64,000 bases of DNA, from positions 3,094,001 to 3,158,000 of the forward strand of contig CP128835.1 of NCBI GenBank assembly GCA_030388825.1, given 5' to 3'. The notes under the pieces are model-generated. The model worked only from the letters and a program-made list of their open reading frames with translations. It searched no databases and was not told where the DNA came from. Made by a program: the position numbers and the translations under genes. Of this stretch, positions 52,812 to 62,234 are shown piece by piece; the stretch's first letter is position 1, and every line of letters starts with the position of its first letter. The stretch is from Rossellomorea sp. AcN35-11. Lineage in GTDB: Bacteria; Bacillota; Bacilli; Bacillales; Bacillaceae_B.

Positions 52812-53611
52812 CTACACATTCAAATCCCGCTTATTATAGAACAGAAACGTCATGAAACCCAATATTGTTATCAATACAATGGAAATCGTAACATACAACA
52901 TATCCAAGCCTTCACCTGCCAGCAAACTCTTTGCTTCAAAATACTTGAATGGTGTGAGAAATTTCAAACCGTTCCATTTTTCACTTAGTTCAATGGCAAA
53001 GGAAACGATGAATGTCACCAATAAGACGCCTGTTGCTGCGGATGATGCTTTCCCCTGGTTTTTTTGTCGATGCTGCAATCGATGTACCAATCAGTACAAA
53101 GAGGATTTGCAAGATAAACATGGCTAACATGGTGAACCCTATATCCCCCCCCAATTGAAGGATCTTCACTATAATGCCCCACCATGAGCAGAGTAGAAAT
53201 CCATGTAATACCTGTTAAAATCACGATTTGGGTGAAGGCCGCCATAAGTTTTACCCCAATGATATGATTTCTATTCACGGGTTTAACAAATAGAAATTCG
53301 ACGGTTTTGTCACGCTCTTCCTTTGATATAATGGTAGCTCCCAAGATGACAGCATGAATAGTTGCCAGTAACAGGATATAAATATAGAGCACTCCATAAA
53401 ATCCAGTCGCTGTCGACAAGTCAAGACTTCCGACACCTAGAAATGCCTGCAGTGATTTTGGCATTTGTTCCATTAGCTCATTCATGGTTTGACCAGACGA
53501 ATTAAATCCTGCAAATTTCCCCATGCCTGAGCCGATCAGCGCTATCATCCCTATGCACCAAATGATGAACGATTTGCGATGCGCCTTCATTTCCCTCCAA
53601 TATATATTCAT
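52812..53611 (-). pseudogene. ABC-2 type permease, two frameshifts
   Basis: ATG 53611 begins NIYWREMKAHRKSFIIWCIG. The frame breaks at a C8 run (53145-53152) and again at a C4 run (53052-53055); with one base removed from each, SIGGDIGFTMLAMFILQIL and STKKPGKASSAATGVLLV join and give 265 residues, almost the length of the intact neighbour permease (263). Six TM segments are expected. It shares KSFIIW, ISKEERDKTVEFLFVKPVNR and LTPFKYFEAKSLL with the neighbour, so both form one exporter dimer with the ATPase. Two +1 changes in C runs look like sequencing overcalls. Confidence 0.75.
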
Positions 53612-53626
53612 CCTTTTCCCCTCCTT

Positions 53627-54418
53627 CTAAGCAGAATGAATATCTTTTTTGTTATAAATGATAAAGCTTGCAATGAGAGATATCACTATTAAGAAAATGC
53701 CGAGAATCATATATGTCCATTCATATTTTTCATGATGCATAATGTAGGTATAATCAAAATACTTAAAGGGAGTAAAATAGCGACCGGCCTCCTCAGTGGC
53801 AGCGACCATCCCGATGAGAAAGAAGGTGAACACAACACCAAGAGATAATGAAATGACTGACTTCACTTTTGAGAACACCACAGCTAGAATGGTTCCAATC
53901 GCAAACATGATCAGTTGGGTAAACAAAAGTGTAAGGGAAATCAACAGGAAGACTTTCAGACTGAATTCTTTTAGATTGACGATATTTGCCACCATTAATG
54001 AAGCAATCAGATAAACGATATTTGTACAAAGTAATGTTGTGATGGCTGCAACTAACTTAAAAAAGAGAACCTTTGCTCTGGTTATAGGTTTGGTTAAAAG
54101 GAAATCAGCCGTCTTTTCCCGAATCTCCTTTGAAGTGATGGAGATTCCAAGATTCATTGCCTGAACCGAACCGCATAGTGTAATGTACAAAAAAATGTAA
54201 GAATAATAGCCATTTAGGGATCCTATACTGTCTACCTGGATTCCTAATGCTTTTCTTACTCCTTCAGGAAATCCTTCAAGTAGTTTTTTAAATTCATCGA
54301 TTTCTTGTGAGATGGAAGGAAACATCGACATAAAAAGGATCACAAGACCGACTAATGCTCCTGTCCAAATAAGCGAAGATTTACGGTAAGCCTTCAGCTC
54401 ATATAGAAATATATTCAT
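53627..54418 (-). CDS. ABC-2 type transporter permease
   Basis: 263 residues, six hydrophobic segments: SSLIWTGALVGLVILFMSMF, YYSYIFLYITLCGSVQAMNL, LVAAITTLLCTNIVYLIASL, VFLLISLTLLFTQLIMFAIG, VISLSLGVVFTFFLIGMVAA and YMILGIFLIVISLIASFII. The conserved cytoplasmic loop is SKEIREKTADFLLTKPITR. With the neighbouring permease and ATPase it forms an ABC-2 exporter of the drug or lipid type. It lies six bases from the ATPase stop, in the same operon under the TetR gene at 55343. Confidence 0.9.
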   Translation of the reverse strand: MNIFLYELKAYRKSSLIWTGALVGLVILFMSMFPSISQEIDEFKKLLEGFPEGVRKALGIQVDSIGSLNGYYSYIFLYITLCGSVQAMNLGISITSKEIREKTADFLLTKPITRAKVLFFKLVAAITTLLCTNIVYLIASLMVANIVNLKEFSLKVFLLISLTLLFTQLIMFAIGTILAVVFSKVKSVISLSLGVVFTFFLIGMVAATEEAGRYFTPFKYFDYTYIMHHEKYEWTYMILGIFLIVISLIASFIIYNKKDIHSA

Positions 54419-54424
54419 AGAGGA

Positions 54425-55310
54425 TCAAGCCTCCTTTTCGTAATAGTGCATGAATATTTCCTCTAAATCAGGCTCCTCGATCCAAAGATTCGATAGTTCT
54501 ATTTCAGCGATTCTTTTCATGACCGTATTAATATCCCCTCTGAACAAGAAACTGACGTGACGATCTTCTACATCAAGTTTACTGACACCTTCAAGTTCAA
54601 AATAAGAGCGCTCAACGTCACTTCTCACTTCCAGCTTGAATTTTTTATGATTGTTTTCTTTCAGAGTGCTGATCTTTTCAACCTGAACAATTTTTCCTTC
54701 TTTAATGATGGCCACCCGGTCACATAAACGCTGCACCTCTCCTAAAATGTGTGATGAAAATAGGATTGTCGCACCTTTTTTATTTTCAGCTCGAAGCAAT
54801 TCAAAGAATTTCTGCTGCATTAGAGGATCCAGTCCAGAGGTCGGCTCATCAAGGATAATCAGCTTCGGTTCATGAAGCAATCCTTGAATGATTCCGACCT
54901 TTTTTTTGTTACCAAGGGAAAGGTCATCAATTTTCTTCGTTAAATCCAGGTTCAACATTTCAGCTAACTCTTTTATTCTCTTCATACAATCTTTTTTTAT
55001 AAAAACTGGCGGAATATTTTAGAAGATCCATTACCTTCATATTGTCATAATAGAATACTTCAGACGGGAGATATCCGACCTCCTTTGCGATTTCGGGAGC
55101 AAACTCTATGCAGTCCTTCCCAAAAATCTTAGCACTGCCGCTTGTAGGATGAATGAGAGATAACAACGTTCTGATCGTCGTCGATTTCCCGGCACCGTTT
55201 GGCCCGATAAAACCAAAAATTTCACCCTCTTTCACATGGAAATGAATGTCCGTAATCCCTCTCGACTTTCCGTACATTTTTGTTAAGCCATTTATTTCAA
55301 TTACATTCAT
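54425..55310 (-). pseudogene. ABC transporter ATP-binding protein, frameshifted
   Basis: ATG 55310 (GGGAGG nine bases upstream) begins MNVIEINGLTKMYGKSRG. Walker A is GPNGAGKST. The frame breaks in the T7 run 54992-54998; removing one base joins SASFYKK to DCMKRIKELAEMLNL and gives 294 residues with the signature LSLGNKKKVGIIQ, Walker B LIILDEPTSGLDP and switch His in FSSHILGE. This is the ATPase of the ABC-2 exporter encoded downstream. The lesion is again one extra base in a homopolymer and probably not real. Confidence 0.82.
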
Positions 55311-55342
55311 GGACCTCTTCCTCCCTTTTCCTATTCCCATTT

Positions 55343-55963
55343 TTATTTATAGAAAGCAGCCTTTAATAATTCAATGTAGGAATCTATTTCAGCAAACACT
55401 TCTTCCTGATCTATTTCCTCAACCGAGATCGTTTTGACTTTTTGCTGTTGCTGATTGGCAATCCCCTCAAATGTCCAGTAAATAACTTGAATCGCCCTTT
55501 TCACGTCGATTCCATCTTTGAATTTCGTCGTATCGACATTAGAGAATAATTTTGCAAAACTGTCATCCACTATTTTGGATTTCACCTTCTCTATGTCATC
55601 TTTCACTTCTGGTGCTTCTTCAAGTGATGCACTGGAAAGAAAATGAATGAGATGAGGATAAACGGAGAAGAGGTCAAATTTTATCATCGTCACCGCCCGA
55701 ATCAAAATGAATAGATCCCGTTCATTCCAATCCATTCGCTCATAAATTTTCTCGGTGAATAAATCCGTCAGATGTACATATAGAGAAACATACAGATCTT
55801 TTTTACTTTTAAAATAATGGAATAGAATACCTTTCGATATTTTTGCCTCCTTCACAATTGCGTTAGTGGATGCATTTTGATAGCCATTTTTCGCAAAAAC
55901 CTGCGTAGCTGCATTAATGATTCTTTCTTCCTTCTCAGGATCGATGTTTAACGTTTTAAACAC
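55343..55963 (-). CDS. TetR-family regulator of the ABC exporter
   Basis: 206 residues. The HTH is RIINAATQVFAKNGYQNAST, then AKISKGILFHYFKSKKD; the C-terminal helices (VKRAIQVIYWTFEGIANQQQ) make the ligand and dimer domain. GTG 55963 is preceded by AAGGAGG; a TTG seven codons upstream falls inside the SD and is unlikely. It is the first gene of the ABC operon, so it probably represses its own transcript through the two operators upstream. Confidence 0.88.
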   Translation of the reverse strand: MFKTLNIDPEKEERIINAATQVFAKNGYQNASTNAIVKEAKISKGILFHYFKSKKDLYVSLYVHLTDLFTEKIYERMDWNERDLFILIRAVTMIKFDLFSVYPHLIHFLSSASLEEAPEVKDDIEKVKSKIVDDSFAKLFSNVDTTKFKDGIDVKRAIQVIYWTFEGIANQQQQKVKTISVEEIDQEEVFAEIDSYIELLKAAFYK

Positions 55964-55996
55964 TTTGCTTTTTTCCTCCTTCAAAAGGACTACCCT

Positions 55997-56046
55997 TTGA
56001 CCGTTCTGGTCAATACCATTGTAACTATATTGACCACACTGGTCAA
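55997..56046 (-). promoter_or_regulatory. Promoter with twin TTGACC-N5-GGTCAA operators
   Basis: Two perfect dyads, 55997-56013 and 56030-56046, lie 33 bases centre to centre. On the minus strand the upstream one provides a -35 (TTGACC), 17 bases before TACAAT (56023-56018); the other lies just downstream of the -10. This is a textbook repressor layout. Confidence 0.85.
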
Positions 56047-56064
56047 TATTATTGTTATATAATG

Positions 56065-56101
56065 AAAAGGCATACTTTTTGTCATAAAAAGCACGCCTTT
56101 T
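56065..56101 (-). terminator. Terminator of the SNF2 helicase gene
   Basis: AAAAGGC..GCCTTTT stem (with inner pairing of ACTTTTT and AAAAAGC) 11 bases beyond the stop at 56112; U-rich on the minus strand. Confidence 0.75.
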
Positions 56102-56111
56102 CGTTGGTGAA

Positions 56112-59100
56112 TTATAATGATAAGATTTCTTTAAGATCCTCTTCTGTCATGTGAGATGTCCCTTGTTCATCGTGATCAATCACCTCTTGAATAAGATTTC
56201 TTTTTTTATCCTGAAGTTCGTTCATTTTTTCTTCAATGGTTCCGGAGGCGATGAGCTTAATGACTTGTACGTTGTTTTTCTGTCCCATGCGATGGGCACG
56301 GTCGGAGGCTTGTTCTTCCACTGCAGGATTCCACCATGTATCATACAGGATGACCGTATCGGCACTGGTCAGGTTGAGCCCCGTCCCACCTGCCTTTAAT
56401 GAAATGAGAAACAAATCTCCATCGCCTTGATTAAATCGATTACACATGTTGAGCCGGTCCTCAGAGGGAGTAGACCCATTTAAATAGAAAAAGGTACGTC
56501 CCCTTAAAGAAAGCTCTCTGCCGATCAATTCAAGCATTGTCGTAAATTGTGAAAAGATCAGAACCTTTCTCCCTGACAGTCTGGATTCCTCCAGTATCTC
56601 CATCAGCTGTATGAATTTAGCAGATGTTCCTTTATACCCTTCTACAAATAATGCAGGGTGACAGCAAATCTGTCTCAATCTAGTCAAACCTGCGAGAATT
56701 TTGATTTTGTTTTTCCTTAACGTATGTTTGTCCAAATGTTTTAATGTATCATGACGCAACTTTGCTAAATAGGCCGCATACACTTCTTTCTGCTCGGGCA
56801 GCATTTCTTTTGATTCGGTTATTGTCCTTTTCTGAGGAAGCTCTGATAATACATCCTCTTTTAGCCTCCGTAAGACGAATGGCCGAATCCGTTTAGCCAC
56901 ATCTTTATTCGTAAGCCGGCTATAATCTTTTAAACCCTGGAATAAAGTCGGGAAAACGACATGAAAAATCGCCCATAGCTCTTCCAAGGAGTTCTCAACA
57001 GGCGTTCCGGTCAGAGCGAAACGATGATTTGCATCAATTTTCTTTACACTCCTGGCTGTTTGCGTTAGAGGGTTTTTGAATGCTTGTGCTTCATCGAAGA
57101 TAACGGTATGAAATTCTTGCTCCTCATACCATCGACTATCACTGCGAAGTAAAGGATAAGACACAATGATAATATCTTTATTGTCTAGTCCTTCCTGTTT
57201 TTTCATTCTTTCTTGCCGGTTCCCATCCATTATGATGGTATTCAACTCAGGATAAAACTTCTCGATTTCATTGTCCCAATTGTACGTGAGGGAAGAAGGG
57301 CAAACGATGAGAACCGGACGTTTCTTACATCTGATCTCCTCAACTACAGAAGCAATGAATGTTATGGCCTGAATCGTCTTCCCAAGTCCCATGTCGTCAG
57401 CTAAAACCCCTCCGAATCCATAAAAAGCCAATGTCTTCATCCATTGAAATCCTTTTTTTTGATATTCTCTAAGAAGAGGTTCAAGAGTACTCGGTGTAGT
57501 AAACGTCATTTTTTCAGGATACCGTAAATGTTCCAGAAGCTCATGAAAAGATGCATCCAATTTGAATGTATGATTTTCATCCACTGTATCAAGGAGATGA
57601 AGATTCTGATTCAATGGCAGTTCAAGTCCCTTGAGTAGATCATGCTTTTCCGCTTTGGAAGAAATCAGAAAACGCTGAAGGTCCTGGAATTCATTGGACT
57701 CGAGGGACAGGAGTGATCCGTTTTTCATCCGATAATATTTACGCTTTTCTTCCAACGCCTCAAGGATTTCCATGACTTGCCTGTCGGGGATTCCATTCAT
57801 TTCGAACTTGAATTCCAGCCAATTCATCCTTTCCTTCTTTACCTTGACCCGGATAACAGGCAGATTATAACCCTTGAATACACGACTTCTTACTGCCGTA
57901 GTAGCATAGATTTGAGTCAGCCCTCCTATTTTGGGTACTCCGTAGGTTAAAAATTCATACTCTAAATCCTCGTTATGTAAGAAATAGCCCCCTTCCGTTC
58001 TACCGAATGAGAATTCCTCCATTAATTCAAGGATTGTATCTTCCTTCTCGGTTTCTCTAATGATCAAGGAACCTGAAGGTGGCTCCCGATTCTCCAATGG
58101 ATGGATAACCACCTGGCCATAATGAAACTCGACACCAGCCAGCAAACGGTTCTTTACCCGGTCAAGATACAATTTTGCAATGAGGGGTGAACCTCCCATT
58201 TTGTGAGAAAGCTGTTTTGATAGCTGGACATTCCCGAGCTTTTTCAATCCAGTAGCAACCTTCTCAAGAAAAAATCCTATCCGCTCCTGTGGAATGGGTA
58301 TGAAGTCTTCTCCTGAAATGAACAGAAGCCTTTTTAATTCAACCAGCCGTTTGCAATCATCTGAATCTAATAAGGTGAAAGTTCCTTTATGAATAACCGT
58401 TTGATAGTCACTTAATATGACCAGGGTTCTTAATCCAGAAATGTATAATCGGTACCCATCATCTTGAGCTTGTCCAAAAGAAAATTCCAATGGAAGTGGT
58501 AGCTCTTTTTGTTGAAATTCTCCAAAAATAGTATTTGCCTGTTGCACCTTGACGTTGGGTGCTTTAAGTAATAACGGTAGCAGCCGGTCCCAGGATGACG
58601 GAGGAATCAACATCCGACCGGGGTTACTTTCATTTGTGGTGAAGAACAAGCTCTCATCAACTGACACTTTTACCAGGTGATGAAGAACAACATCTGTCAC
58701 ATTGTCAAAGCAATGACGTTTCTGGTGAAAGGTAAATGAGTCAGAAACGGGGAAAGCAGTGCCCCCTTGCAAGCTATTCAGGAAAGCCCTGATATTTTTT
58801 ATCTTTATTGAATCTAATGACAATTCTATCCCTATCATCTCTGAACCGCTTGGAACATGTATAGTGTGAATCCAAATGTCGACCCTAATGGTCTCTCGGT
58901 CTTCAAAGTGTCTTTGCCGACCAGTCGTCCGCTTTCTTTCATCTTCGAAGAGAGTGAAGAAATCTTCGGTGTCCTCTTCCCCTTGTTTATCCCCTTCACG
59001 CTGTTTATGCTCAAGGGCAATCAGGACTGCAGCGATATGTTGACATTCTTTATTGTAGGAAGCAAGTTTCGGACAGCTGCATTCTGATCTGATGTCACCG

Positions 59101-59276
59101 TTGTTCACTTCTGATATGGTCACATTAAATTCATCTTCCCCCATAACAGTCGCTTCACAGTAATTGACACTATATTCAGTAATCGTTACTTTATTTGATT
59201 GATAATAGGCTAGACCACTTTTGTATGAAACGGTACCGCATCGATTTTTGATAAATTTCTGATTTATGGCTTTCAA
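56112..59276 (-). CDS. SNF2-family helicase with SWIM zinc finger (YwqA-like)
   Basis: 1054 residues. A SWIM finger (C66, C68, C78, H80, in ECSCPK and KECQH) is followed by a long N-terminal region (SNF2 N domain) and two RecA-like lobes: DDMGLGKTIQAI (Walker A, about residue 625), DEAQAFKN (about residue 728), LTGTPVENSLEELW, SLKAGGTGLNLTSADTVI and DRAHRMGQ. It is a DNA translocase of the Snf2/Rad54 type and would remodel protein-DNA complexes; B. subtilis YwqA is a relative. No accessory defence genes lie beside it. The start at ATG 59276 keeps the SWIM finger intact. A single gene with a terminator. Confidence 0.92.
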   Translation of the reverse strand: MKAINQKFIKNRCGTVSYKSGLAYYQSNKVTITEYSVNYCEATVMGEDEFNVTISEVNNGDIRSECSCPKLASYNKECQHIAAVLIALEHKQREGDKQGEEDTEDFFTLFEDERKRTTGRQRHFEDRETIRVDIWIHTIHVPSGSEMIGIELSLDSIKIKNIRAFLNSLQGGTAFPVSDSFTFHQKRHCFDNVTDVVLHHLVKVSVDESLFFTTNESNPGRMLIPPSSWDRLLPLLLKAPNVKVQQANTIFGEFQQKELPLPLEFSFGQAQDDGYRLYISGLRTLVILSDYQTVIHKGTFTLLDSDDCKRLVELKRLLFISGEDFIPIPQERIGFFLEKVATGLKKLGNVQLSKQLSHKMGGSPLIAKLYLDRVKNRLLAGVEFHYGQVVIHPLENREPPSGSLIIRETEKEDTILELMEEFSFGRTEGGYFLHNEDLEYEFLTYGVPKIGGLTQIYATTAVRSRVFKGYNLPVIRVKVKKERMNWLEFKFEMNGIPDRQVMEILEALEEKRKYYRMKNGSLLSLESNEFQDLQRFLISSKAEKHDLLKGLELPLNQNLHLLDTVDENHTFKLDASFHELLEHLRYPEKMTFTTPSTLEPLLREYQKKGFQWMKTLAFYGFGGVLADDMGLGKTIQAITFIASVVEEIRCKKRPVLIVCPSSLTYNWDNEIEKFYPELNTIIMDGNRQERMKKQEGLDNKDIIIVSYPLLRSDSRWYEEQEFHTVIFDEAQAFKNPLTQTARSVKKIDANHRFALTGTPVENSLEELWAIFHVVFPTLFQGLKDYSRLTNKDVAKRIRPFVLRRLKEDVLSELPQKRTITESKEMLPEQKEVYAAYLAKLRHDTLKHLDKHTLRKNKIKILAGLTRLRQICCHPALFVEGYKGTSAKFIQLMEILEESRLSGRKVLIFSQFTTMLELIGRELSLRGRTFFYLNGSTPSEDRLNMCNRFNQGDGDLFLISLKAGGTGLNLTSADTVILYDTWWNPAVEEQASDRAHRMGQKNNVQVIKLIASGTIEEKMNELQDKKRNLIQEVIDHDEQGTSHMTEEDLKEILSL

Positions 59277-59453
59277 GTGTATGGTTCCCTTCCTTGAAAC
59301 TGTATAGAGCTCCGATCGAACTTTTTCATCTTTATGATAACAACAAAGTGATGATTAAGAAACATGTATGATCAAATACTATATTAATAGAAACGTATAT
59401 TTACGATTTGAGCCGCATAGAATAAATGGAAAGAGAATCATAAAGAAAAAAAT

Positions 59454-59481
59454 CCGCACTACGAGGCCAGTCATAGTACGG
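59454..59481 (-). terminator. Terminator of the toxin-like minus-strand transcript
   Basis: CCGCACTA/TAGTACGG stem (one G-U pair on the RNA) with a 12-base loop, followed on the minus strand by seven Us. It lies 18 bases beyond the small peptide stop. Confidence 0.7.
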
Positions 59482-59499
59482 AAAAGGTGCTTTTACAGT

Positions 59500-59580
59500 T
59501 TACTTTTCGATATGATTCAATAGTGAAATAATGAAACTCCCCGCTTGAAATATGAGCATGAATATAAAGTAATTCTCCAC
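59500..59580 (-). CDS. Candidate type I toxin (holin-like peptide)
   Basis: GTG 59580 follows AAGGGG at good spacing and gives a 26-residue peptide: an acidic start (VENYFIFM), one hydrophobic helix (IFMLIFQAGSFIISLLN) and a charged end (HIEK). This is the form of the short Bacillus holin-like type I toxins: a membrane helix ending in a phrase like ISLLN-x-I-x-K. A terminator follows it. An antisense antitoxin RNA would be expected on the plus strand; the plus-strand terminator at 59686-59721 could belong to one. The peptide is too short for a firm call. Confidence 0.4.
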   Translation of the reverse strand: MENYFIFMLIFQAGSFIISLLNHIEK

Positions 59581-59685
59581 CTCTTACACCCCTTTCAGAT
59601 GACTATTTATTTGGAGAAAAATTTTCCCCCTCTGATATCTATGTTGGAATAACTCATTTCATGCGTTTTTTTGTTGGGAGAATCC

Positions 59686-59721
59686 AAAACCCGTAGCACC
59701 TCTAGAGATGCTACGGGTTTT
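59686..59721. terminator. Terminator in the 740-base gap
   Basis: AAAACCCGTAGCA/TGCTACGGGTTTT, perfect 13-bp stem with a 10-base loop. No annotated plus-strand gene precedes it, so it may end a small RNA. The remaining gap up to 60018 shows only a probable promoter before the transporter. Confidence 0.8.
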
Positions 59722-60017
59722 CAGATTGACTACAGAGAAGAGTGTGAGAGGGTTCATGCTTTTTTTTAAAAGCTCACGGGGATATTCACATATCGGCAAG
59801 ATTTTCGATAATTTCGTACTTCCATTATATCGAGGAATATTTTTTCATTTTTAAGACAAAATCGCGCATTTCTCCCAATAAATATATACCATCATTACAC
59901 ACTACATTAACGTTCCATATTACAATTTATGAAAATTTCGCTTACATGATATTTTCTATTGCATACCGCGACTTTTTTATGTAAATTAGTCAAGTATGTT
60001 TATTAGGAGGTATCATC

Positions 60018-60636
60018 ATGAATCAAACACAAACCACTCAACGGGTTCAAATAGCGACAGCAGACCCTTCCGCCCTTGGTCTATTCGGACTAGCTATGGT
60101 CACCCTTGTTGCGTCATCAGCCAAACTTGGATGGACAGACGGTGTATCATTCGTATTACCATGGGCAATATTCTTGGGAGGTATCGCTCAATTGATTGCA
60201 AGCTTTGGGGATGCCAAGCACAACAACACGTTTGGAATGACGGCTTTCGGTGCATTCGGTTTATTTTGGCTGGGGGTGGGAACATCCTGGTTGATTTCAT
60301 TCGGAGCATTTGGGAGAAGCAGCAGCTTCAGCAGTCGATCCGCAGCAGCTTGGGATTGCGTATATCGGGTATCTGATTTTCAGTATTTTCATGACAGTAG
60401 GGGCCATGGAAACGCATAAGGTCTTATTCATCATTTTTGTCCTGATCGATTTCTTATTTATCGGTCTTTCCCTTTCAACATTAGGGATTGCACCTGAGCC
60501 TATGCACAAATTAGCAGCACTCTCTGAATTGTTCATTGCACTGTTTAGTTTTTACGGTTCCGCTGCGAGTGTTCTGAATACTCACTTTGGGAAAGAAGCA
60601 CTTCCCGTTGGAAAGCCTTTTGGGATTTTTAAATAA
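60018..60636 (+). pseudogene. GPR1/FUN34/YaaH-family acetate transporter (SatP-like), frameshifted
   Basis: ATG 60018 has AGGAGG upstream. The frame breaks at GGG 60312-60314; removing one G restores SFGAFGEAAASAVDPQQLGI and a 205-residue protein, the usual size. Six TM helices: LGLFGLAMVTLVASSAKLGW, FVLPWAIFLGGIAQLIASF, FGAFGLFWLGVGTSWLI, IGYLIFSIFMTVGAM, VLFIIFVLIDFLFIGLSL and LSELFIALFSFYGSA. ADPSALGLF is the N-terminal NPAPLGL-type motif. It takes up acetate or succinate with protons. A TTGCAT/TAAATT promoter pair lies about 35 bases upstream. The lesion is one extra base. Confidence 0.8.
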
Positions 60637-60644
60637 AACATGTG

Positions 60645-60677
60645 AAAGAGATCGATGAAAAACTCAACGATCTCTTT
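60645..60677. terminator. Bidirectional terminator
   Basis: AAAGAGATCG/CGATCTCTTT stem with a 13-base loop between the transporter and the convergent GyrI-like gene. Confidence 0.85.
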
Positions 60678-60686
60678 CTATCTTTA

Positions 60687-61175
60687 TCATTTTTTTACAA
60701 CAGGAATCAGAATATCAAAATGTGGATCTTCTAAATCCCTATCGAAGGGATATCTTTCATGCTTGATGGGAAGATCATCAAAATATTTGACATCGGGATC
60801 ACGATATGGTTTATAGTCACTGTCTTTAAACCATTGATATATGTGGTGATAGGTATGTCCAATATTTTCTCCTTTTCTGTGATGAGTCTTAAAATAGGTC
60901 ATAGCAGGTATATTGATTTCAATCATGTCTTTCGGAACTATCTGATCGCTCTTCACCTCATAAACAGAATAATGTAAGAAACCGTCTGGCCTAACATGAT
61001 AAGATAAGCCAAGTTGCAATTCTGGTTTGAGGGCACCTTTAAGCTCCCCTATCCTCTGACTCATCTTTTCAATCAGGCGTTTAAGCTCCGGGACTTCCGT
61101 ATAAGGACCTTCCCACGTTAGCCCTATTGCCCTGTAGGCCGGTAAATCCACCAGTTCAAATTGCAGTATCTCCAT
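60687..61175 (-). CDS. GyrI-like / effector-binding domain protein
   Basis: 162 residues of the SHS2 fold used by AraC-type effector-binding domains and GyrI (SbmC): FELVDLPAYRAIGLTWEGPY, then ELQLGLSYHVRPDGFLHYSV and a C-terminal HFDILIPV. Stand-alone members bind or hydrolyse small molecules or protect gyrase; the exact role cannot be told. No DNA-binding part. Its ATG has GAGGAG upstream. The gene at 61277 on the same strand is separated by about 100 bases. Confidence 0.8.
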   Translation of the reverse strand: MEILQFELVDLPAYRAIGLTWEGPYTEVPELKRLIEKMSQRIGELKGALKPELQLGLSYHVRPDGFLHYSVYEVKSDQIVPKDMIEINIPAMTYFKTHHRKGENIGHTYHHIYQWFKDSDYKPYRDPDVKYFDDLPIKHERYPFDRDLEDPHFDILIPVVKK

Positions 61176-61276
61176 GCTTTTTCTCCTCTCTACTCAACAC
61201 GAATCTTTCATTCTATTTCCTTACCCATGAATGTATGGAAGATGATTGACGAACCGGATGTGTCTCAACACCGTGT

Positions 61277-62234
61277 CTATCTCTTCACCTGAGTGTATGC
61301 TTCAAGGAGATCCTTCACCAATATCCCATTGATCTTCATTCCTCTAAGGTCACAATCCGATAATTCAACATTTGTCATATTGCAGTTTTGAAACCTGCTC
61401 CCCTTTAGCTCGCAGCGCTCAAATTTCATCGGTTCATCCCCAACACCGAGGGTTGTATCATGAATATGTACCCCTCCCAGCGTCACGTGGACAAATTCAC
61501 TGTGACTCAAATTGAGGTCAGCAATCAACGTATGTTGAAGATTGATATTTTGAAATCTTGCATGACTGAGATTACAATTGCTGAAATGTGTCCGGCTTAA
61601 ATTACTGTTGCTGAATGAGGAGTGACTTCCATCAATAGCGTAAAAATCCGTTTTCACCATTTTACTGTGTTCTACCTGTATTTCAGAGAGGTCGACATCT
61701 TTCAAAGTATCACCGAGAATAGTGAGTTTACTGATCTCATCCCCGGCCCCTTCCTCTTCTGGCTTTTTCTTCTCATAGCAGAACTCATCTTCAGATTGGA
61801 AAACCTTCCTGTACCCTGCCTTTTCATAAAATTGATGATTATTTACCTGGCGACTGGAAGTTTCAAGTTCCCAAGTCTTCACCTTCGGAAACTCACCTTC
61901 CATTAATTTCATCACTTCAGTACCGATTCCTTTTCCTTGATGGCGTGGTTCAATAAAAATCCGGTCCACCCTTCCATGGCGCTTTCCGGCGACTGTCACA
62001 ATCAATCCTCCGACCATTTCTCCATCATAAAGTACCTTATAGTAATTCAATTCCCTTATCATGTATTTTCCCGTTTCAATACAGTCGTAACCCGGAGGCT
62101 GAATGTTATAATCTACCACATCCTCTTGGTCTGAAAGCCATTTAACCTTTTCTGCATCAAAAACGTTCTTTTTTTATATCGGTCAGGATGGCTGCATCGT
62201 CTATATCAGCCATTTGTATCTTAACCAGACTCAT
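61277..62234 (-). pseudogene. GNAT acetyltransferase with pentapeptide-repeat tail, frameshifted
   Basis: ATG 62234 begins MSLVKIQMADIDDAAILTD and hits TGA after KKERF. Removing one base from the A5 run 62159-62163 restores RFDAEKVKWLSDQEDVVDYN and a 318-residue protein. Residues 1-150: GNAT, with DRIFIEPRHQGKGIGTEVMK and VNNHQFYEKAGYRKV. Residues 160-305: pentapeptide repeats of the A(D/N)LxX type (SNSNLSRTHFSNCNLSHARF) forming a right-handed beta-helix. The start overlaps the upstream hydrolase stop by ATGA, so translation is coupled. Substrate unknown. Confidence 0.78.
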
